DNA of 36,511 bases, from contig JACQHC010000023.1 of the NCBI GenBank assembly GCA_016199245.1, forward strand, positions 1 to 36,511, read 5' to 3'. Every line of letters starts with the position of its first letter. Position 1 is the stretch's first letter. A program made the translations under genes and the position numbers. This document shows, piece by piece, positions 1 through 8,867 of this stretch. Source of the DNA: Gemmatimonadota bacterium. Its GTDB lineage: Bacteria > Gemmatimonadota > Gemmatimonadetes > Gemmatimonadales > GWC2-71-9. The notes under the pieces were generated by a model that did no database searches, was not told the DNA's origin, and saw only the letters and a list, made by a program, of their open reading frames with translations.

Positions 1-2247
1 CCCGGTCTTGTCCGTCACCCTGACGGTGATGATGCCCTTGCCGCCACGATGCTGCACGCGGTACTCCGACAATTCCGAGCGCTTGCCCATCCCCTTCTCA
101 GTCACGACCAGCAGCGTGGCGTCCCGCCGGATCACCACCATGCCGATCACGCGGTCGTCCGTGTCCAGCTCGACGCCGCGCACGCCGGTCGTGGCGCGGC
201 CCATCTCCCGCGCGTCCTTCTCGTTGAACCGGATGCTCATGCCCCCGCGCGTGGCCAGCACCACATCGTTGGTCCCGTCGGTGATCTGCACGTCGATCAG
301 CTGATCGCCCGGCTCGATGTTGATGGCGTTGATCCCGGTGGAGCGTGGGTTGCCGTACGCCGAGAGCACCGTCTTCTTCACCGTGCCGGTCGCCGTGGCG
401 AACATCAGGAAGTGCGCGTCGTCGAACTCCCGCACGGTCACAAACGCGGCAATCCGCTCATCCGGCTTGATGCCGATGAGATTGACGATGGGCTTGCCCC
501 GCGCGGCCCGCCCGCCTTGCGGGATGTCGTACACCTTGAGCCAGTACACCTGTCCGTTCTCGGTGAAGAACAGCACGTAGTCGTGCGTCGAGGCGACGAA
601 CAGGTGCTCCACCCAGTCGTCTTCCTTCGTGCCCATGCCGTTCAGGCCGCGACCGCCGCGCCGCTGCCGCCGGTAGGTCGTCACGGGAATCCGCTTGATG
701 TAACCGCCGTGGGACACGGTGATGACCATGTCCTCCTCGGCAATCAAGTCCTCCACCGTGAAGTCCTGCTGGTCGGCCACGATGTCCGTGCGCCGCTCGT
801 CACCGAACCTGGCCACCAGCTCGTCCAGCTCGCTCGTGACGATGGCCATCCGCTTCGGCCGGGAGGCGAGGATGGCCTTGAGCTCCTTGATCAGCTTCTT
901 CACGTCCTTGAGCTCGGCATCCAGCTTGTCCACCTCGAGCGCCGTGAGCCGCGCGAGACGCATGTTGAGGATGGCTTCGCTCTGCTTCTCCGACAGCTCG
1001 AACTTCTTCCGCAAGGCCGCGTCTGCGGCGGGCACGTCCTTGGCGTTCTTGATGGTCTCGATCACCTCATCGATGTTGTCGACGGCGATCTTGAGCCCTT
1101 CGAGGATGTGTTCCCGTGCGAGCGCCTCGTCCAGCTCGAATTGCGTGCGCCGCGTCACCACCTCGTGGCGGTGGTCCACGTAGTGCTGGAGCAGCTGCTT
1201 CAGGTCCAGCACCTGGGGTACGCCGTCCACCAGCGCCAGCATGATGGCGCCGAAGGTCGTCTGCATCTGCGTGTGCTTGAACAGCTGGTTCAGCACGACG
1301 GACGGGTTCGCATCGCGCTTCAGCTCGATCACGATGCGCATGCCGTCCCGGTCCGACTCGTCCCGCAGGTCCGAGACGTCGGTCACCCGCTTGGCCCGTA
1401 CCAACTCCGCGATCTGCTCGATCAGGCGGGCTTTGTTGACCTGGAAGGGGATCTCGGTCACGACGATCCGCGCCTTGCCCGACGATTCCTTCTCTTCCAC
1501 CTGCGCCCGCGCCCGCATCACAATGCGGCCGCGACCGGTGTCGTAGCACTCCTTGATTCCATCGGAACCGTAGATGAACCCGCCCGTCGGGAAGTCCGGC
1601 CCCTTGATGAACTGCCGCAGATCGGCGATCGAGCAGTCCGGATGGCCCACCAGATACCCCACCGCCGCCGCCACCTCCCGGAGATTGTGCGGCGGGACGT
1701 TGGTCGCCATGCCGACCGCGATGCCCGACGACCCGTTGATCAGCAGGTTGGGGAGTTTGCCCGGAAGTACGGTGGGCTCCTGCAGGCGGTCGTCGAAATT
1801 GGGAACGAAGTCAGCGGTGTTCTTGTCGATATCTTCCAGCAGCGCGACGGCGAGCGGCGTGAGGCGCGCCTCGGTGTAGCGGTAGGCCGCGGCGTTGTCG
1901 CCGTCCACGGAGCCGAAGTTCCCCTGGCCGTCCACCAGCGGATAGCGCAGCGAGAAGTCCTGCACCATACGCACGAGCGAGTCGTACACGGCCGCGTCGC
2001 CGTGCGGGTGGTATTTCCCGAGCACTTCACCCACCACGGTTGCCGACTTCTTGTGCGGCCGCCCGGGCAGCAGGCCCAGCTCGTTCATCGCGAACAGAAT
2101 GCGGCGGTGTACCGGCTTCAGGCCGTCCCGCACATCGGGCAGCGCGCGTTGCACGATCACGCTCATCGAGTAGTCGATGAACGACTCGCGCATCTCGTCC
2201 TCGATCAACCGAGGCAAGATGCGTTCACGCTGGTTCGGAGCAGTCAT
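1..2247 (-). CDS. gyrA: DNA gyrase subunit A (3' end beyond window)
   Basis: This is the A subunit of the A2B2 topoisomerase that introduces negative supercoils; it breaks and rejoins DNA through a tyrosine. 749 codons are visible from the ATG at 2247 to the window edge, so the last part of the C-terminal pinwheel is missing. The N-terminus has the family's [20 protein letters not shown] block. The catalytic Tyr is residue 124 (RYTE). The full GyrA box QRRGGRG begins at about residue 528, which separates gyrase from ParC. In the quinolone-resistance region the sequence is HGDAAVYD, so Ala85 replaces the Ser83 of E. coli, while Asp89 is kept. A promoter (2310-2338) and a strong hairpin (2275-2296) lie directly upstream. 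gyrB is not in the window. Identification is secure. Confidence 0.97.
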   Translation of the reverse strand, partial: MTAPNQRERILPRLIEDEMRESFIDYSMSVIVQRALPDVRDGLKPVHRRILFAMNELGLLPGRPHKKSATVVGEVLGKYHPHGDAAVYDSLVRMVQDFSLRYPLVDGQGNFGSVDGDNAAAYRYTEARLTPLAVALLEDIDKNTADFVPNFDDRLQEPTVLPGKLPNLLINGSSGIAVGMATNVPPHNLREVAAAVGYLVGHPDCSIADLRQFIKGPDFPTGGFIYGSDGIKECYDTGRGRIVMRARAQVEEKESSGKARIVVTEIPFQVNKARLIEQIAELVRAKRVTDVSDLRDESDRDGMRIVIELKRDANPSVVLNQLFKHTQMQTTFGAIMLALVDGVPQVLDLKQLLQHYVDHRHEVVTRRTQFELDEALAREHILEGLKIAVDNIDEVIETIKNAKDVPAADAALRKKFELSEKQSEAILNMRLARLTALEVDKLDAELKDVKKLIKELKAILASRPKRMAIVTSELDELVARFGDERRTDIVADQQDFTVEDLIAEEDMVITVSHGGYIKRIPVTTYRRQRRGGRGLNGMGTKEDDWVEHLFVASTHDYVLFFTENGQVYWLKVYDIPQGGRAARGKPIVNLIGIKPDERIAAFVTVREFDDAHFLMFATATGTVKKTVLSAYGNPRSTGINAINIEPGDQLIDVQITDGTNDVVLATRGGMSIRFNEKDAREMGRATTGVRGVELDTDDRVIGMVVIRRDATLLVVTEKGMGKRSELSEYRVQHRGGKGIITVRVTDKTG

Positions 2248-2274
2248 GGAACTCCCGGGTGGCCGATATGCAAA

Positions 2275-2296
2275 ACGGGGTCGCGAGCGACCCCGT
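2275..2296 (-). promoter_or_regulatory. GC-rich hairpin plus T-run in the gyrA leader
   Basis: Two perfect 10-base arms, ACGGGGTCGC at 2275-2284 and GCGACCCCGT at 2287-2296, enclose two bases. Read on the minus strand the stem is followed at once by TTTTG and then, about 24 bases later, by the gyrA start. This is the form of an intrinsic terminator. Because it lies between a good promoter (2310-2338) and gyrA, it would act as a leader attenuator, or else stop read-through from the upstream dehydrogenase gene. Which of these applies cannot be told from sequence. Confidence 0.6.
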
Positions 2297-2309
2297 GAGA
2301 GGTCCTCTC

Positions 2310-2338
2310 AATATAGCCCCAAGGGAACCGCAAATCAA
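2310..2338 (-). promoter_or_regulatory. Sigma70-type promoter for gyrA
   Basis: On the minus strand TTGATT (2338-2333) and TATATT (2315-2310) are separated by exactly 17 bases, close to the housekeeping consensus. Transcription would start near 2303, just before the leader hairpin, giving an untranslated leader of roughly 55 bases. The stretch is clearly AT-richer than its surroundings. Confidence 0.65.
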
Positions 2339-2418
2339 CGAAGGGTTATCCGCCTAATACATTTTACCACAACGACTTACAGCCTGGAGTGCGGGCTTCT
2401 GGAGGGGCGGTGAGACAG

Positions 2419-2524
2419 CGATGTTCGATGCCCGATGTTCGGTGTCCGATATCCGATGTTCGATGTCCGACTGTCGAACCCCGAGCATCCAACATCGAGC
2501 ATCAAACATCGAGCATCGAACATC
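2419..2524. repeat. Inverted tandem-repeat element 1 (7-bp unit)
   Basis: The left arm, 2419-2474, is a run of about eight 7-base units of the form CGATGTT (variants CGATGCC, CGGTGTC, CGATATC). The right arm, 2483-2524, is six 7-base units alternating GAGCATC and (C/A/G)AACATC, the reverse complement of the left-arm words. RNA from either strand could fold into a long imperfect hairpin. The right arm ends at the stop codon of the dehydrogenase gene (2523-2525), and the element lies between that gene and the gyrA promoter. Five more elements of the same design but with different words occur in the window. Confidence 0.85.
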
Positions 2525-3575
2525 ACGACATCTCCACTACAATCTTCCCCATCTGCTTTCCTTCAGCGAGCCGCTCGAACGCCCGGCGTGCATCGTCGAA
2601 CCGGAAGGACGCATCCACCAGCGGACGCAGCCGCCCCTGTCCCAGGAGGCGTACGATCTCCCGATACTCGGCGGCGTTCCCCATGGTCGAGCCCATGATC
2701 GTCTGGTGGTACCAGAACACCCGCCGCACGTCTGTCACGACCTTCGCTCCCGTCGTCGCACCGCAGGTCACGAGCCGCCCGTGCCGACCCAGGGCGCGCA
2801 GCGACTGTTCCCAGGTCGCTTCTCCCACATTCTCCACAACGACGTCCGCCCCGCGCTTGCCGGTCAGCGACCGTACCTCCTTCGGCACATCCATCTGCGC
2901 ATGATTCAGGACGACATCCGCGCCGAGCGATCGAGCGACGTCGAGCTTGTCGTCGCTGGAGGACGTGGCGATCACGTAGGCGCCCAGCAGCTTGGCGATC
3001 CTGAGCGCCGTGCTCGACACACCGCCGCCGATTCCCCAGATCAGCACGACCTCTCCCGGGCGCACCTGCGCGCGTGTCACCAGCATGCGCCACGCCGTGA
3101 GCGTCACCAGCGAGAAGGCGGCCGCTTCCGCCCACGTGAGCTCGGGATGCGGATCCGGCGGCGTCGGGATTGCGGCGACGTTCTGTTCCGGCACCACGAT
3201 GAACTCGCATAGGGTGCCGGGCAGGTGTTCTCCCAACAGCCTGTACTGGACGCACAGCGAATGCTCGCCCGCGTCGCAGTACTCGCAGCGGTAACAGGAC
3301 ACACCGGGGTTGATCATCACGCGGTCCCCCGGGGTCACCGAGGCCACACTGCTCCCCACCGCCTCGACCACACCGGCTCCGTCCGCTCCCGGAATGTGCG
3401 GGAACTTCACCGACAGGCCGGGCAGCCCTCGCAGGGTCCACAAGTCGAGATGATTGAGGGCTGCGGCGTGACTGCGGATGAGCACGTCGCGATCACGCTT
3501 GAGGACCGGGACGGGTGCTTCGACGATCGCCAGCTGATCCAGGTCGCCGTGGCCGCGCAGGACGCACGCTTTCAT
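2523..3575 (-). CDS. Zinc-binding MDR-family dehydrogenase/quinone oxidoreductase
   Basis: A 350-residue cytosolic NAD(P)-dependent oxidoreductase of the medium-chain dehydrogenase/reductase superfamily. The structural zinc lobe is intact, with Cys94, Cys97, Cys100 and Cys108. The Rossmann motif GIGGGVSSTA starts at residue 181. At the catalytic zinc site the usual Cys is Asn41 (ALNHLDLW) and the usual GHE motif is GAD (Asp65), so the catalytic zinc is probably absent and the enzyme may act more like a quinone or enoyl reductase; the substrate is unknown. The ATG at 3575 was chosen because the family N-terminus (MKACVLRGHGDLDQL) begins there; the open frame further upstream codes an unlikely Arg-rich stretch. 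The gene starts 49 bp after the BIG2/PD40 gene and may share its transcript. Confidence 0.85.
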   Translation of the reverse strand: MKACVLRGHGDLDQLAIVEAPVPVLKRDRDVLIRSHAAALNHLDLWTLRGLPGLSVKFPHIPGADGAGVVEAVGSSVASVTPGDRVMINPGVSCYRCEYCDAGEHSLCVQYRLLGEHLPGTLCEFIVVPEQNVAAIPTPPDPHPELTWAEAAAFSLVTLTAWRMLVTRAQVRPGEVVLIWGIGGGVSSTALRIAKLLGAYVIATSSSDDKLDVARSLGADVVLNHAQMDVPKEVRSLTGKRGADVVVENVGEATWEQSLRALGRHGRLVTCGATTGAKVVTDVRRVFWYHQTIMGSTMGNAAEYREIVRLLGQGRLRPLVDASFRFDDARRAFERLAEGKQMGKIVVEMS

Positions 3576-3624
3576 CGTTGCGCGCCCCCGGGGTTCGGCC
3601 GCCGGCGTCGGGCGGGCCGGGCGC

Positions 3625-5940
3625 TTACTTGCGGAAGGACGGCCAGCCAATCCGGTCGGTCGGACCTGCTCTCGGCACTTCGAGGGGTGGCGCCTGCAGG
3701 TTGGCGAGTGTGTAGAGGTACAGCCCCTGCGACACGCCGCCCCGTCGCTCGAACGTCGTCGCAACGACTGCCAGGGTCCCGCCGTCACGCGAGACCTCGA
3801 TGTCGCCCGCGGAAATCCCGCCCAGCGACAGGAGCACGGCTGGCGCGCCGGCCCCCACTGTGGCTTTCACGATGCGACTCGTGATGGCGTTGCGCGACTG
3901 CTCCTGCGCAACGTACACCACCTGCCCCTCCGCCACCCAGGCCGGGGCGGTCTCCGACGCCGGGGACTGCGACACGTTGCGCTGCTCGGCCCCGTCAATG
4001 GACATGACGAAAACCTCGTAGCTGCCGCCGCGTTCCCGATCGGTGGAGAACGCGATCAGCTTGCCGTCGGGCGAAACAGCGGGCTGGAAGTTGGCGCTCG
4101 GCTCCTGCGTGAGCTGCCGTTGCTCCGAACCGTCGACGTTGATGATCCAGACCTGGGTGTGCCCCGTCGCGTCAGAGGTGTACACGATGCTCCGGCCGTT
4201 CGGGACCCAGCTCGGCGAGCCCTCCGTCGCCGGTGTGCTCGTGAGCCGCTGCACCGCGGAGCCGTCTGCGTTCATCACGTAGAGCTCGGCATTCCCGCCG
4301 CGGTCGCTCACAAAGGCAATGCGCGTGCCATCTGGCGAAAACGCCCCCTCGAATTCGCTCGCCACCGTGTCCTGCGTGAGTCGGTTGAACCGCGCCGCGG
4401 TGCCGCGGTCGAAAGCGAACAGATCGAAGGACCCACCGCGCGTGGAGGCGAGCAGCAGTTCGCCCTGGACGTAGACATGGACGGTGTCGGCCTTGCCCCA
4501 CGACGTACTGGCCACGATGGGGGCGTACCCGTACTCCACGCCCGTCACGGTCCCCTGGGGGTCCACCTGGGCGACGGCCGGGCGGAGGGACATCCACTGG
4601 ATGCCCGTCGCCGGCGCAATCGGTTCACCGCGGTCGTTGGTGAACATGACCTCAATCGTGCGCCGCTCGCTGATCGACAGCCCTATTCTGGGCGGTCGAA
4701 AGCCGAGGCCCCCCGCAACCACGTCAATGGTCCAGGTGGCCTGGAGGCCCCGTCCCGGCCCGCGCACGCGGAGCGTCGTGCGGCCGATCTTCTTCCCGGT
4801 CGCGAGCTTGGTCTCGGTGTTGAACGACGCAACCGACGTGTCGCCGACTTCCCAGACGATGGGGGCCTCCGGCACCGGAGCGCCAGCGCTGTCGAGGGCT
4901 TGAGCGTTCATGCGCGCCGTGCCCGACAGCGGCACGGTCACGGCACCGGCAGACGGCGGTGGGCTGACGCTCAGCTCCTCCACGGTGCGATGGACCACGG
5001 CGGCGAGGCGCGCCGTTTGGCCGAAGCCGCTGGCGTACAACTCGGCGCGTCCGGCGCTCACACCCGTGGCCACGCCGAGTGCCGATACGACGACGACACT
5101 GGGGTTGGACGACGTCCACGTGAACCAGCGCGACGCGATCCGCCTGTTACCCTGTTGCGGAACCACCACCCGCATCGTGTCGTCCTGGCCGGGCGAAAGG
5201 GACAGCACTTCGCTCGCAAAGGCGAACGACGCACCTGCGACCTGCACGAACGCCCGCGCCACGAGGTCGTTTGCGGTGCGCGCCTCGACGACCCCCTGGC
5301 CCGGCGCGATCCCGACCACTCCTCCCGATTGATCCACTGAAGCGACCGCCTCGTTGAGTGATCGCCACGTGACGGCCATGGGCGTGGCCAATGAGCCATC
5401 CCCCTGAAGGAAGATCAACGAGAGCCGGATTTCCTCGGACGGCATCACGTAGAATGAGTTCGGCTCGATTCGGATGGCGACCGCGTTGCTGACGGGGGCG
5501 GCGGCCGGCTGCGCCGGCACGATCGGCGCGGGTGCCGCAGCCCCGGCGCCCGTCACCTGAACCGCGACCTGCCCGCGTCGTCCGCCGGCCGCGGCTTCAA
5601 CGGAGACGATTCCGGGAGCAACACCGACGATCGTCGCGACACCCGGCTCACGCGGGTCCTGTTCTACGCGGGCGACGGCGACGTTCGTGGAGGACCACGT
5701 GATCCGGACAGTGGGCAGCACCTGACCACGCGCATCGTACGCCGTAGCAAGCACGCCCTGACGTTGACCCACGCTTAGCGTCACCGCAGGCGGCAGCACA
5801 TCGATCTGCGCAACCGCTGCGGCGCCTTGCGCAACCGCGCGTGCGCAGGGCCACAGCAACGCCGCCAGCACGGCCGCGAACATGGCCTTTTCCGACCCAC
5901 GAACCGCCATCAGCCGAAGGGGCGTAAGATCAAACGGCAT
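3625..5940 (-). CDS. Exported BIG2/Ig-like and PD40 beta-propeller protein
   Basis: A 771-residue exported protein. The N-terminus carries a signal peptide (hydrophobic from about residue 20, probable cleavage near AVAQ at 38); translation may begin at Met1, Met11 or Met20. About five BIG2-type Ig-like repeats follow to about residue 490. Each has the pattern of a bacterial Ig repeat, for example ITWSSTNVAVARV and TWRSLNEAVASVDQSG, followed by a GVAPG-like turn. The last third, about 495-735, is a TolB-type propeller with repeated FSPDGTRIAFVSDR and NADGS motifs. Such proteins usually sit in the periplasm or at the cell surface and bind ligands or scaffold others; no enzymatic residues are visible. 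It is divergent from the H1-like gene. Confidence 0.85.
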   Translation of the reverse strand: MPFDLTPLRLMAVRGSEKAMFAAVLAALLWPCARAVAQGAAAVAQIDVLPPAVTLSVGQRQGVLATAYDARGQVLPTVRITWSSTNVAVARVEQDPREPGVATIVGVAPGIVSVEAAAGGRRGQVAVQVTGAGAAAPAPIVPAQPAAAPVSNAVAIRIEPNSFYVMPSEEIRLSLIFLQGDGSLATPMAVTWRSLNEAVASVDQSGGVVGIAPGQGVVEARTANDLVARAFVQVAGASFAFASEVLSLSPGQDDTMRVVVPQQGNRRIASRWFTWTSSNPSVVVVSALGVATGVSAGRAELYASGFGQTARLAAVVHRTVEELSVSPPPSAGAVTVPLSGTARMNAQALDSAGAPVPEAPIVWEVGDTSVASFNTETKLATGKKIGRTTLRVRGPGRGLQATWTIDVVAGGLGFRPPRIGLSISERRTIEVMFTNDRGEPIAPATGIQWMSLRPAVAQVDPQGTVTGVEYGYAPIVASTSWGKADTVHVYVQGELLLASTRGGSFDLFAFDRGTAARFNRLTQDTVASEFEGAFSPDGTRIAFVSDRGGNAELYVMNADGSAVQRLTSTPATEGSPSWVPNGRSIVYTSDATGHTQVWIINVDGSEQRQLTQEPSANFQPAVSPDGKLIAFSTDRERGGSYEVFVMSIDGAEQRNVSQSPASETAPAWVAEGQVVYVAQEQSRNAITSRIVKATVGAGAPAVLLSLGGISAGDIEVSRDGGTLAVVATTFERRGGVSQGLYLYTLANLQAPPLEVPRAGPTDRIGWPSFRK

Positions 5941-6006
5941 TTATAGATACCCACGTGTCCGCCAAGCTTAAGACTCGCCGCGCGCAGCGTCAAGCTTGGC
6001 ACTCCC

Positions 6007-6034
6007 TTGCGAACGCGCGTACCGCACGTAGCAT
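6007..6034 (+). promoter_or_regulatory. Possible promoter of the H1-like gene
   Basis: TTGCGA at 6007-6012 and TAGCAT at 6029-6034 are 16 bases apart, each matching four of six consensus bases. The predicted start near 6041 lies 40 bases before the ATG at 6081. The match is weak and the region is shared with the divergent minus-strand gene. Confidence 0.3.
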
Positions 6035-6080
6035 CAATGCGAAGCTCGACCTCGAACAACGCTCAGGAGGTACCGCCAAC

Positions 6081-6422
6081 ATGGTCACAGCTAGCGAGTT
6101 CAGCTCCGGAATCGGCGGTCCGGGAATGTGGGATCCGATGCCGCTGACTCCGCCGGTAAAGCCGCCGGAGACCGCGCCGATTTGGTCCACGCCGACGCCT
6201 GCTCCCGCCGCTGCGCCCCCGGTGCGACCGGCGGCATCTCCCAAGCCCGCGCCGAAGCCGAAGGCAAAGCCAAAAAAGAAGAAAGCGGCCGCCAAGAAGA
6301 AACGCGCGGCCAAGAAGCCCGCGCGCAAGGCGAAGAAGTCCGCCAAGCGCGCCGCCGGAAAGGCAAAGAAGGGCAAGAAAGGCAAGAAAGGGAAGAAAGG
6401 CGGCAAGAAGCGGCGCCGCTAG
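6081..6422 (+). CDS. Histone H1-like Lys/Ala/Pro-rich protein
   Basis: A 113-residue, very basic, low-complexity protein. Residues 1-45 form a Pro-rich, nearly uncharged head (PMPLTPPVKPPE). The rest is a disordered tail built from KPKAKPKKKK, AAKKPARKAKK and three consecutive KKGKKG steps, ending in RRR. Composition resembles bacterial H1-like proteins (Hc1, AlgP and similar), which bind DNA or RNA non-specifically; the role as a nucleoid protein is inferred from composition alone. The ATG at 6081 was chosen because a perfect AGGAGG lies at 6065-6070, ten bases ahead. The frame is open back to a GTG at 5955, but that start has no ribosome-binding site and would crowd the divergent gene. Confidence 0.7.
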   Translation: MVTASEFSSGIGGPGMWDPMPLTPPVKPPETAPIWSTPTPAPAAAPPVRPAASPKPAPKPKAKPKKKKAAAKKKRAAKKPARKAKKSAKRAAGKAKKGKKGKKGKKGGKKRRR

Positions 6423-6631
6423 CGCGGCTCAACTGGTTTCGTACGACGAGCAATTGAAGAACCGCGCGCGGCTTTGAGCCGGGCCGGCCCAACTCAATGC
6501 AACGGTCGCGGCCAGTGACCGAGTTTCCCCGCCCCCGGCGAGACCTCACTACGAGCTCGGACGGGGGCGGCGTTGCATCCGGGTCGGACGGTGAGCGTGG
6601 GGCGTTTGAAGCGGAGCGGAAGCGTTGCAAC

Positions 6632-8104
6632 ATGAACGCCATTCGAAGAGGGGGCTGTCTGACGCGAGGGGGCATGAGCGGCATGAGCGGCATGGGCGGC
6701 ATGCGACAGCCCCTGCTCTCCTCAGACGGCTCATGCGGCGTATGCCGCTCATCCCGCTCATGCCACCTTCCGGTCATCATATGGCTCGCGTTGGCGGCCG
6801 CATGCAGTCCCGGCAAGGGTACGACCGCTTACGTCGGAGCCACCCTGTGGGACGGTTCGGGTGGCCCGCCGATTCCCGATGCGGTCGTCCTGGTGTCGAA
6901 CGGGCGAATCCAGGCCGCGGGCCCGTCGGACGCCGTGCGCGTCCCGCGCGGAGCGGTCGAAGTTCGGCTGGGCGAGAAGTGGCTCATCCCCGGGCTGATC
7001 GACGCGCACACGCACGTCGCCCGCTGGACGTTGGCGCGGTTTGTGGCGTATGGCGTAACCAGTGTGCGCGACGTCGGCGGGCAGAACGACAGCGTGTTCG
7101 CCCTGCGCGACGAGGCGTCGCTCGGCGGACTGACGGGCCCGCGCTTGTACGTGGCCGGCGCCTTGATCGATCGCGCGCCTGCCACCTGGCCGGGGGCCGT
7201 GGGCGTGAGGAGCGCCGACGAGGCCCGCCGTGAGGTGGATGATCGCACGCTGCGGGACGGGAACCTCGCCAAGGTGCATGCGCGGATCGACTCGGTGCTG
7301 CTCGCCGCCGTCCTGGACGAGGCCGCGTCGGTCCAGCTGCCGGTGGCGGCCCATCTCGGGAAAGTCGATGCGGTAACCGCGGCTCGCATGGGCGTCGGGT
7401 CGATCGAGCACCTGACGGGCATCGTCGAGTCTTCCGTGCGCGATCCTGCGCCGCTGTTCCGGGCGCACGACGCGTTCTTCGCCGGGTGGAAAGCCGTCGG
7501 CCGGGCGTGGGCCTCGCTCGATTCGACGCGCTTGGACGTGACCGCCCGCACGCTGAAGGACGCCGGGACGGCCATGGTTCCGACCCTGGTGCTGCACGAG
7601 GTCATCGGACGCTTCACGGACGACGCGTACGTCGGCGGGCTGGATTTGAGCGGCGTGCCCGAAGCCGCCCGCGCCGCGTGGGACGTGCCCGGTCTCCTGC
7701 GAATGGCCGGCATTGGTCCCAACGAATTCGCCGCGCTGCGGCGGTCCCGGCCGGCGCAGGACATGTTCGTGCGGCTGTTCAAGCACGCCGGCGGCGTGAT
7801 CGCCACCGGCACGGACACTCCCGGTCCACTGCTCGCGCCGGGGGCCAGCCTGCACGATGAGCTGACGTTGCTCACGCGCGCCGGCCTCACACCCCGTGAA
7901 GCGCTGCTCGCGGCCACGCGAGACGCGGCACAGGTGATCGGCGTGGACTCGATCGGCGTCGTGCGCCAGGGAGCGGTGGCGGATTTCGTGGTGGTGACCG
8001 CGAGCCCGCTCGACGACATCGCCAACTCGCGGAAGATCGAGATGGTCGTGGTACGGGGGGTGCTGCGGCGTCCGTCCGAGTTCCGGGGGATGTGGAATCA
8101 GTAG
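6632..8104 (+). CDS. Amidohydrolase-family lipoprotein (imidazolonepropionase-like)
   Basis: A 490-residue metal-dependent hydrolase of the amidohydrolase superfamily, predicted to be a lipoprotein. The lipobox LAAAC places the lipidated Cys at residue 58. Metal-site signatures are all present: DAHTH with His126 and His128, KVHA (probable carboxylated Lys), VAAHLG, SIEHL, and the catalytic Asp in ATGTDTPG. The C-terminus has the usual LTPREALLAATRDAAQ and composite-domain segments. The substrate is unknown; family members cleave dipeptides, hydantoins or similar amides. The start is uncertain: ATG 6632 gives a basic n-region (MNAIRRG), after which inverted-repeat element 2 is read in frame before the hydrophobic core. 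It is convergent with the NicO-type gene, 46 bp apart. Confidence 0.85.
   Translation: MNAIRRGGCLTRGGMSGMSGMGGMRQPLLSSDGSCGVCRSSRSCHLPVIIWLALAAACSPGKGTTAYVGATLWDGSGGPPIPDAVVLVSNGRIQAAGPSDAVRVPRGAVEVRLGEKWLIPGLIDAHTHVARWTLARFVAYGVTSVRDVGGQNDSVFALRDEASLGGLTGPRLYVAGALIDRAPATWPGAVGVRSADEARREVDDRTLRDGNLAKVHARIDSVLLAAVLDEAASVQLPVAAHLGKVDAVTAARMGVGSIEHLTGIVESSVRDPAPLFRAHDAFFAGWKAVGRAWASLDSTRLDVTARTLKDAGTAMVPTLVLHEVIGRFTDDAYVGGLDLSGVPEAARAAWDVPGLLRMAGIGPNEFAALRRSRPAQDMFVRLFKHAGGVIATGTDTPGPLLAPGASLHDELTLLTRAGLTPREALLAATRDAAQVIGVDSIGVVRQGAVADFVVVTASPLDDIANSRKIEMVVVRGVLRRPSEFRGMWNQ
6671..6764. repeat. Inverted tandem-repeat element 2 (9-bp unit, in frame)
   Basis: The left arm (6671-6706) has four 9-base units: GGCATGAGC twice, GGCATGGGC, GGCATGCGA. 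The right arm (6729-6764) has four units of the reverse complement GCTCATGCC with one to three changes each. A perfect 9-base inverted repeat, GGGGCTGTC (6651-6659) and GACAGCCCC (6705-6713), also brackets the left array. The element lies inside the signal-peptide region of the amidohydrolase lipoprotein; a 9-base unit keeps the frame and is translated as repeated Gly-Met-Ser. Confidence 0.85.
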
Positions 8105-8150
8105 CGCGGGGCAGCCGACCGAATCGCCCGCACCGTCAGCGCATGACCGA

Positions 8151-8843
8151 TCAGGGCAACCGGGCGAGCCACCAGAGGCCGACCGCGACGCTCCATCCGC
8201 CGGTGACGAAACCCAGTGCGCGAGCCCCACGAGGCGAGTTCGCCAGCGGCTGCACGGCGATTGTTGCGAGCACGGCGTAGGCCCCCATAGCGGCCGTCGT
8301 GCCAATCCCGAACGCTGCCAGGTAGGCCAATGCGGCCGGCAAATCCGGCATCAGCGCCACCGGGATGAGCGCCACCACCGGAGCGGTGCCCGCGAATCCG
8401 TGAACGGCACCCACCAGAGTCGAGACGTGGCGGTGGCGGTGGCCGAGCGCCGGCGGGGAATGCGGGTGCTCGTGCGGTGAGATCCCGGAGACGTGCGCGT
8501 GCAGGTGCGCATGATCGCCGTGGCCTCCCGGGCCGTGCACGTGGAGTCGGCGAGCGCGCCCCGCAGCCCAGAGGCCGAGCGTTACGAGCATGACACCAAC
8601 GGCGGCCTCGGCCCACACCGACGCGGCAGCGGGCAGCCGCGCTCCGCTCCATGCCAGGAGACCACCGGCTGCCAGGACTACTGCGGCGTGGCCCAGGCCC
8701 CAGCGGAGGCCGAATCCGGCAGCCGCGACGATTCGAGGCCGGCCACCTATGAAGGCCGTGACCGCCACCATATGATCTACCTCGAGGGCGTGGCCCGCCC
8801 CCAGGGCGAGCGCCGCCGCGTAGGCGGCCCAGGGTCCTTCCAT
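8151..8843 (-). CDS. NicO-type nickel/cobalt transporter with His-rich loop
   Basis: A 230-residue inner-membrane protein with about six hydrophobic segments. The first carries GHALEVDHMVAVTAF, matching the HX4DH signature of nickel/cobalt permeases, where the His and Asp bind the metal. A His-rich hydrophilic loop in the middle (HVHGPGGHGDHAHLHAHV and then HEHPHS and GHRHRH) is typical of metal-loading loops. The second half has GAVHGFAGTAPVVAL and a GIGTTAAMGAYA helix. Substrate could be nickel, cobalt or another ion. The ATG at 8843 keeps the signature helix; the next Met would lose it. It is divergent from selD with only 24 bp between start codons, suggesting shared control. Confidence 0.8.
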   Translation of the reverse strand: MEGPWAAYAAALALGAGHALEVDHMVAVTAFIGGRPRIVAAAGFGLRWGLGHAAVVLAAGGLLAWSGARLPAAASVWAEAAVGVMLVTLGLWAAGRARRLHVHGPGGHGDHAHLHAHVSGISPHEHPHSPPALGHRHRHVSTLVGAVHGFAGTAPVVALIPVALMPDLPAALAYLAAFGIGTTAAMGAYAVLATIAVQPLANSPRGARALGFVTGGWSVAVGLWWLARLP

Positions 8844-8867
8844 GGTTCCTCGCGAAGGAGCGAGTCG

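Noticed and set aside
49-2298. Very long plus-strand open frame of 749 codons opposite gyrA
   Set aside because: It is the mirror of gyrA in GC-rich sequence; the protein is low-complexity His/Leu/Arg-rich with no domain, while the minus strand encodes a full GyrA.
5955-6080. Extended start (GTG 5955) for the H1-like gene
   Set aside because: No ribosome-binding site, only 15 bp from the divergent start, whereas ATG 6081 has AGGAGG.
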